Assembly: GCA_949317995.1 (NCBI GenBank)
Contig: OX439043.1
Location: 61,087,339 to 61,151,338 of the forward strand
Direction of reading: 5' to 3'
Length of the DNA: 64,000 nucleotides
Source of the DNA: Acholoe squamosa
Lineage: Eukaryota; Annelida; Polychaeta; Phyllodocida; Polynoidae
In this document: one piece after another, positions 57,766 through 64,000 of the stretch
Layout: the number at the start of each line of letters is the position of its first letter
Position numbering within the stretch: the first letter of the stretch is position 1
Translations under genes and position numbers: made by a program
The notes under the pieces: model-generated
What the model saw: only the letters and a program-made list of their open reading frames with translations
Database searches by the model: none
What the model was told of the DNA's origin: nothing

Positions 57766-57769
57766 TCAA

Positions 57770-59880
57770 TGACTCGTCAGGTGAGTTATCTTCTGATGAA
57801 GGGCTCCTGGCCTGTTCCCGTGATGTGGCACCTTTAGGTCTTCCTCTTGATCTCGGCTCTTGTTCTTGGCTTTAAGCACTGCCTCTGCGTCTACCCCTGC
57901 CCCTGCCTCTGCCCCTGCTTCTACCAGTACAAACAGGTCCCTCCTGCTCTGCTTGTTCACCATTACATCTGCCCCTTCCTCTAGCCCTGGCCCTGCCTCT
58001 GGCCCTGCCCCTTCCACGGCCTCTGAGTGACTCTTGTTCTGGCTGTTGGCCCTTGGTCTCTTTATCTCTTTGTCCTGAGCTCGCCCCTGGCTTTTCTACT
58101 GTTGGCTTAGGACAGGAGATGTCTCTGGTTGAATTGGTACAGAAGTCCCTAATGTTCTTAAACAAGTACTATTGCCTGAAAGGTGGGAGACCTGGAGGTG
58201 GCAGGCATACCCTGAGCAACCTCTCCTACTTCCTTTGTTAAGATGATACAGAAGACAGGGGTTTCAATCACCACCTTCTTCATGGCAACCTGTCCCGGGT
58301 GCTCATGAGTGAACTCAAAGTGGTCAGTCACTGCCTTGCTGAAAGGGGAGAGAAAGGTTTACCAGTCATAATTAGGGACTGTGACATTCCCCTGCTCATC
58401 CCCCACTAGGTGTGGGATGTTGACACCTTCTAGGGTACTTCTCTGGACAACTGCCTTCATGTCATCTAGACTAGATACATCACACTTTCTGAACTTCTGC
58501 TTAAGAAGCCCAAAACACCAGTCTGGTGCAAATTTTGTGTGCCCTGTGATGAGAAAGTTCAGAGTTATGGTGATGTTTAGCCCAGTCAGACACCGCCACA
58601 TCATGTAAATCCAAGTGTTTGGCACCCAGAGAATACTGTTCAAAATAATGGTGGAGATATGAGATTTCAGCATTAGAACCTTTACTATTGCAATGGGATT
58701 CATCTATCAGGTAGTTCACCTGCCTTGGTCCTGCTTCCATACAGACACCAAAGATGCCACACTTCCTAGGCACTAGAAAGTAGAGTGGACTAGGTTGCAT
58801 AGGGTGCAATGGTAGATGCACCTGCTGGGCATAGTCAAAACTTACATGTACCTGGTAATCTGTGCTGCATGGAGGATGAGGGCCAAGGGGAGGTGAACCT
58901 GCTTCCCTGTAATCTGCCTTAGCCTTGGCTACTAAGTCCTGGTAGTATGTACCCTTTCCTTTGCTACTACCTGTAAATGTTCTGTCTACTTCCGAAGCTT
59001 TGCTTCCTTGACTTGTCTGGGAAAACAGCTAGACTGGTGAATATCTCTGTTATTTCTTTGACATTACTAACAGAGGTCAGTCATTGGACTAGCGCACACT
59101 ATACCTTGGAGAAGCTTGTGCCACAAACTCCTGAAAGTAAACATGGCAACAGCTCTTTGCTCAACATCCAACTTCTGATACAGCCTGTATATGTCAGCTT
59201 TGGTGGTAGAAGAGGGGAGAAGTAAGATGTCATCCCTCTTGTGCAATGGTATTCTCCCTGGTAAAGAAATGGCATGTGTCTCAGCATGGGACTTGATGAA
59301 GGCAATGACACTATGAACATCACTTAGTTCCAGTGACTTGGTGGTCTTCCGTAAACCTCCAGCACGCAGTCGACGTGTGACCACACCATTGGCCACATAC
59401 CATTTGATATCAGGTTTCAGCTTTCCTGTGCTGATACTGAAAATAAAATAAAATTTCATGATTGTAAAGATTTAAAGTGCATGTATGATTCATATGAGGA
59501 GATATTGTAAAAAAAACACTTTTTCCTACATTAGGTACTCCACTTGCTTCAGAAAGTTCGCCATGCAAAACTCGCCACTCACCTGAAGTTGTCACTCAAT
59601 GCCTTCTCTTTATCACACCACTCCTGCACTGGATCAGTTATAACTATAAAAATAGAGCTATGTCTTCCACATTAGATGATTCCTCAACATCCTCCCCATT
59701 ATTTTCCTCAGTCTCGGAGTCACTACCAGAGTTAGAATCCTGAGAATCTTCAAACTTGTCAGGGAATAAAAAATAATCATTGACAACCTGACACCATTGT
59801 TCCTGGTCGGCCAAAGCTGATGATAAGTTTGCCCTATTTATGGCATTTAGAGCATTTGCCATGTTGTCCAGCTCCACCAT
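57770..59880 (-). pseudogene. Multicopy animal element-type gene, decayed
   Basis: The reverse-strand gene starts at MVELDNMANALNAINRAN (59,880), with an acidic Ser/Asp/Glu stretch. A spliced second exon contains ISLPGRIPLHKRDDILLLPS and SPMTDLC, where the family's Trp and next residue are TAG TAA. SFDYAQQVHLPLHPMQPSPL follows after frame decay, then FLVPRKCGIFGVCMEAGPRQ, and GHTKFAPDWCFGLLKQKFRK near 58,500-58,560. The expected conserved metal-site-like block between HLDLH and MMWRCL is missing. I recognise these as motifs of a family repeated in cnidarian, mollusc and other genomes (as I recall, linked to DUF7869), possibly transposon-derived. The 3' end holds an Arg/Gly-rich tail (57,872-58,020). 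Confidence 0.75.
59437..59582 (-). other. Intact 146-bp intron in the pseudogene
   Basis: The donor TTCAG|GTGAGTGG at 59,583/59,582 and the acceptor TTTTATTTTCAG|TATC at 59,437/59,436 are near-perfect. Removing the intron keeps the frame from WCDKEKALSDNF into ISTGKLKPDIKW. So this gene was spliced, not inserted as a processed copy. Confidence 0.8.
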
Positions 59881-60067
59881 ACAAAGTACACATTTAAAAC
59901 AGATAAAATCACCACAGAGCAAAATTCCAACTTGCCGCCGACATGTGACAACAACACAAACCGGAATACGATGCTGGGCACTTGGCCAATCACTTTGCTG
60001 CATTCGTATCACGTGGGCCCTTGACAATAAATGTTTGCGTGGTGTCAGACAAAAAGACACTTAAAAA

Positions 60068-60160
60068 AGGGCCTGTGATTGGCTGAATGTCAACTTAAAT
60101 TCATAACAGACCCTGTGATTGGGTAGACCAATTCGCGCCACACAAATGCATAACAAACAT
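60068..60160 (-). promoter_or_regulatory. Possible CCAAT-box promoter of the pseudogene
   Basis: Reading the reverse strand, AGCCAATCACAGG and ACCCAATCACAGG lie about 200-240 bases upstream of the proposed start, with GGCGCGAATTGG close by. Three CCAAT-type boxes in 70 bases suggest the original promoter. There is no clear TATA box. Confidence 0.35.
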
Positions 60161-61129
60161 GGGCATGGGGCTCCAAATGGGGGGCCACTGTCAGAGCATC
60201 AAAATAGAGTAAAAATGCATCGTTGACGCATCCTCCCCGGTTGTTGTTCATGACAAAATGTTAATGTAGGGTGTCTGAAATTGCGAAATTAGCACTGTTA
60301 GGAATCACAAACTTCTACTGGTCCAATCGGCAAAGTTAGACCCTCTTTAGAATGGCCATGACTTCCCAGTTACAATACAACCATCTATCTCCATTATATC
60401 AGGCACAGGAAGTCAAAACTTGAGAATGAGCTGTCATTTTATATGATTAATTAGAGGGCAACCCTCCAGGAGCTAATATGTGGTATGGTACCAAAGTGAT
60501 GCTGGATTATATACACCAAAGTTACCATGCCCCAATTAGATCTTACAAGAACTGTTCATATCTATAAAGACAATCCATGCATTGACTACTACTAACACAG
60601 TATCCTTCCTGAGTGGCTGTACACATGCAGGCAGAATCAGCTTTCAATGTTCTGTATGGCCCAAGATTGCAGGAATATGGACATAGATATAGCCCAAGAG
60701 AGATCAAATACTAACAAATGACAACAAAAGGAATGTTTTAGTAACTATGGTTACCAGACCTGACCAGAAATGTCACGTCCTTGACTTAAAGTCTTCATTG
60801 AGTTATAAGTATTCAGAAAATGTTATGCTGAGCCCATATCAAAAGAGAAGGTCAGAATAACAGATGGTCTTATCAACAAATTGATATAATAGTGAAATGA
60901 TGTAAAATCTCCAAATAATTCTGGGCACAAAAAGGTTAAGGTCCACTCTGCTATATTGAGTCACATATAATTATGTATGTTTTACCGACCACTTCTTAAT
61001 TCCTAAGGTTTCATCCATATCATATGAAACTTCTCTTTGGTTCTGACATAGGGTAAAGGCACGCATTTCGGACACTCCTGACAATGCAAGCAGTGACTTA
61101 ATTTGAGTTGCGATTGATATCATTAGTGG
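60161..61129. other. Intergenic DNA, no gene supported
   Basis: Nothing recognised. I looked for RT or RNase H sequence ahead of the integrase at 61,130 and found none, so that integrase is 5'-truncated. Confidence 0.55.
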
Positions 61130-62051
61130 CTTAACCACAACTCCTAGAGATAACATGTGAATGAAGGTTGTGGGTGATTATTATACGAAATATACAAAGG
61201 TATTTCCTTTGAAGGATCATAACCTGTTACTTGTGCGGAAGCATTTGTAAGAGGCTGGGTGTTGCAATTTGGAGTTCCTCTAATGCTTCACAGTGATCAG
61301 GGAAGGGAATTCGAATCTGATTTGTTTCAGGAAATGTTATATCTGCAAGAGGCGTACAAATCTGTATCGTCCCCAGTCGGACGGCTTAGTAGACAGGTTC
61401 AATCGGACCCTGTTGCAAGTTCTGAAACCATTAGGAAATAAGTATCAGGATGATTGGGATATTCAGTGTGATTTTGTGGTGCATGCATACAACAGTACTG
61501 TGCATGCATCCACGAATTGCATGCCGAATATGTTGGTTTATGGTGAAGACATCATAATGCCAGCAGATCTGGTGTTTGGTGCAATTGGAATCAGTCCTGA
61601 AACTCCATGTTCTATTATGTTTTTGGAGTCTCTGAGAGATAACTTTAAGAAAGCTTATAAACTGGTCAGGAATCAATTGGAAAAATCAGCAAGATGGCAA
61701 AAGGTGGGATATGATACTGGATTGAAACCTAGATTTTTCAGGGTGGGGGATAGAGTCCTTCCCCTTGATAGATTGAAAGTGGTGTCTAGTTGGGATGGCC
61801 CACATGTCATAACTCAGATTATTTCAGAAACTATTTGCTTTATAAAAGATTTGTATGGCAATGTAAGAAGATGTCACGTGGAGGTGTTAAGACCATATAG
61901 GTGTAGAAAATTAGCCAAAGAGATGTATGGAATAGGTCCAAACATTTTGGAATTGCCTGAGATTGTAGATTTTCCCGGGCTGGAACACTTACTGGATATA
62001 GGGGATGAGGAGGATAATCTGGGAATGATCTCAGATGAAGAAAAAGAATAA
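61130..62051 (+). pseudogene. Ty3/gypsy integrase fragment
   Basis: It begins inside the catalytic core (VVGDYYTKYTKVFPLKD), passes LHSDQGREFESDLFQEM with the second catalytic Asp, then a frame change near 61,345. PQSDGLVDRFNRTLLQVL follows with the catalytic Glu region, then the C-terminal part (FFRVGDRVL, HVEVLRPY), ending at 62,051. The zinc-binding N-terminus, RT and gag are absent. It is a different lineage from the 8-19 kb element, with lower GC and a distinct sequence. The HVEVLRPY end is a chromodomain-less gypsy integrase tail. Confidence 0.9.
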
Positions 62052-62125
62052 GCGAAGGAAGATGCCCATGCTAGGTACTAGGAAGAGGAGGAAGAGGAAG
62101 AACTAAGAAGAACTAAGAAGGAGGA

Positions 62126-62734
62126 TGTTCACCGTAGTGCTAGGATTGCTCAGAGAAGTGGTGTTACCTAAATAAGCCCGGCGATAGATTCTAATAAGTA
62201 CTGAATCCTGAACACAATGATGTATTGTCCTGTTTAATGTATGTTTGCACAATTATACATCTGTGTCGTTCAATGTTATGACAACAGGTGGTGTCAAGCA
62301 TGTTGACAGCATCTTTGGAATACAACTCTGTAGAAATAAAACCACTCTTACCTGCTCTGTTGTTGACTCCTGGAGGTTCCTGTGGGTAGTGGACGGATTA
62401 ATCCGACGTATTGGCGAAAGGCTATATGTATTCTCCATGAGTACTCCTGATGATATCCAGTTGAGATGGCCATATGTACTCCGACAGATTGTTTTGTTTA
62501 TGAAAGCATAAAAAAAGCACATGACACCGCATGACCTAATTATCCGAAACGAGGTTCGATGACCTTTGACCCGGGTTGAGGGTTCTCGCATGACCTGCCG
62601 CCATCTTGTTAAATCAAGCATGTATGTTGGGAAGACTCAACGTGCTTGGTTAGCTGTGGTCGCTTTAACTGCGAGTTAGCAAAGAATTCCGATAAATACA
62701 AACACTAATTGTCTGTAGCAAGTGTGAGAGTCCA
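62126..62734 (+). repeat. Probable LTR after the integrase fragment
   Basis: A purine-rich tract (AAGAACTAAGAAGGAGGA) ends where TGTTCACCG begins, 75 bases after the integrase stop. AATAAA is at 62,335-62,340. The region ends near AGTCCA, four bases before TGGTACCTCTGAAGTGG, which could be a primer-binding site. The second LTR is not in the window, so both edges are inferred. Confidence 0.4.
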
Positions 62735-62778
62735 TTGTGGTACCTCTGAAGTGGTGGAAGTGTCAGAAGTTTCGCCAA

Positions 62779-63960
62779 AATGGCGGAGAAAATGCTCTCG
62801 GAAGGGAGTATGGAGGTCGACCCCGAAGACCATTCTGGATTGAGACCTGTGCATCCCAAGCAGAAGGCAGTCCTGAAAGATATGAAGCTGTGAAAACGCT
62901 GCTAAGTCTGAATCAAGGTACAGTCGCCTGCAGCATTGGAAAAATCAGGAGTGATGGCACACATGGTAGATCCCCCAGAAACCCATGGTAAGATTGACTA
63001 TGCCATCTGTAGTTTTGTATGGCCCAAATGAGATACCGTATTCCTCGATAAGGACAATATCTGAAATCCGAAAAACTGCAAAACTGGAAAAAGTTCCAAA
63101 GAAATGCAGGGACCTCATTAAGAAGTCCATTCCTTAGATTTATCTGTTCCAGACATCTGGTTGATGAACTATATGGATTTAGCTACAGGTATGAGTGTGA
63201 ATCAGGAATTCTACAAGACTGTAGCGTTCTGTAAGAAAACGAGAACACCCTGAGGCCACTATCGAACAGTGTGCATCACTGTTCTGGTACAGGCCGGAGA
63301 CCCTCAGACCCTGCTAAGACTGATTCTGAATCTGACAATATGGAAGTTGATGAAGATGGGGGGACTGAGCAAGGACTGGGTGAAGCTGGGTCCATTTCTC
63401 AGGAAGCCTCTACTTCAGCTGAAACGTTGTCGGAAGCTGACTTATTAGTAGAAGAGGATAGGATAGAGAAGGAAGCTGTAAGGTTACAAGCAGAATCGGG
63501 TGAAAAGTTTGAACGGCAGTTCCACGGTAAACAAACTCTGTGAGGTTTACAAATTGGAGGTGGCATTTCAGCTCATCTATACTCCGGGAAGGTTAAGAAT
63601 CACGTATGATCAGTTTGGTGAGATAAGGGAATACCTGGGCGACAGTGCTTACCGGGATTCCAGTAAAGCCACTGCTGCGAAGCACATGAAGGCGCAGCCG
63701 GGAAAGATCTCCTTTAGGGGGATCCAACGGCCAGTGCCAGATCAGATTATTCGAGATACAAGTCTGGAGAGAGGTTCCCCTCTGTCTTGTTTCAGAGGTG
63801 CACGCCTAGGCCTGATACATCTGGAGGTGGAGCAAACGGTGGTGGATCCAGACTCCCCCCTTCGGCTGTTGGCACGGGTAGAGGAGCTACCATATTCACT
63901 TCATATGATGATGTTCTGACCTCATCTGTATTTTCCTGGAAACTTATCTGAAAACCCCAG
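62779..63960 (+). pseudogene. Broken gag-like region at the window end
   Basis: The frame opening at 62,779 begins MAEKMLSEGSMEVDPEDHSG and stops after 38 codons. Later open stretches in other frames include VVLYGPNEIPYSSIRTISEI (about 63,010), an acidic Ser/Glu-rich stretch (63,330-63,540), a basic/aromatic one (63,550-63,790) and a Gly-rich one (63,820-63,945). Its position just after a probable LTR suggests the Gag start of a retroelement that continues beyond the window, but I do not recognise a capsid motif or zinc knuckle. It could instead be a decayed host gene. Confidence 0.4.
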
Positions 63961-64000
63961 ACATAGGAAGCTTTCTGAAACTTCAGATCATTCTGACCGT

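Overview
The window reads as repeat-rich, AT-leaning animal nuclear DNA. Supporting this are spliceosomal GT-AG signals, a rhodopsin-like GPCR relic, Ty3/gypsy LTR elements, many small DNA transposons (MITEs) and trinucleotide arrays. Operons, Shine-Dalgarno sites, rRNA and CRISPR arrays are absent. The mix of elements suggests a marine invertebrate or basal deuterostome, but the species cannot be named from the sequence. I see no intact host gene. Most open frames are accidental or belong to decaying elements.

Layout. 1-6,800: intergenic DNA with two copies of a ~450 bp interspersed repeat (R1), a nested palindromic MITE, a 71-bp minisatellite and a TA tract. 6,900-8,297 and 19,060-22,860: paralogue A of a local duplication, interrupted by a degraded Ty3/gypsy element (8,298-19,059) and a solo LTR (19,461-19,915); it ends in a reverse-strand GPCR pseudogene. 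The gypsy element has gag, RT, RNase H and integrase relics. A 1,928-bp segment covering the integrase and downstream frames is present three times head to tail. 22,900-28,530: non-coding, with a 105-bp minisatellite and a CAACATTGA-type array. 28,565-30,790: three more R1 copies, one forward and two reverse.

30,801-38,422: a ~7.6 kb unit bounded by long imperfect inverted repeats. It holds several internal repeats, two alanine-rich GCT-codon frames and a short acidic frame. The second alanine-rich frame has a TATA box, a start codon and a splice donor. I cannot assign the unit to a known element class, and it is the best candidate here for something undescribed. 38,423-44,000: paralogue B, carrying a 1.9 kb TTAA-flanked DNA transposon (40,845-42,756) that paralogue A lacks.

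45,768-48,805: a cluster of ~10 copies of a TTAGGCTACGCTTTACA-like motif. 49,011-50,545: a solo LTR, a pogo/Tigger-like MITE and another copy of the GPCR 3' part. 53,210-54,265: an inverted relative of the 40.8-42.7 kb transposon. 57,770-59,880: a reverse-strand, partly spliced pseudogene of a multicopy animal family. 61,130-64,000: a gypsy integrase relic, a probable LTR and the broken start of another gag-like region.

The paralogues A and B serve as each other's empty-site control. They date three insertions relative to the duplication and give target-site duplications directly from the sequence.
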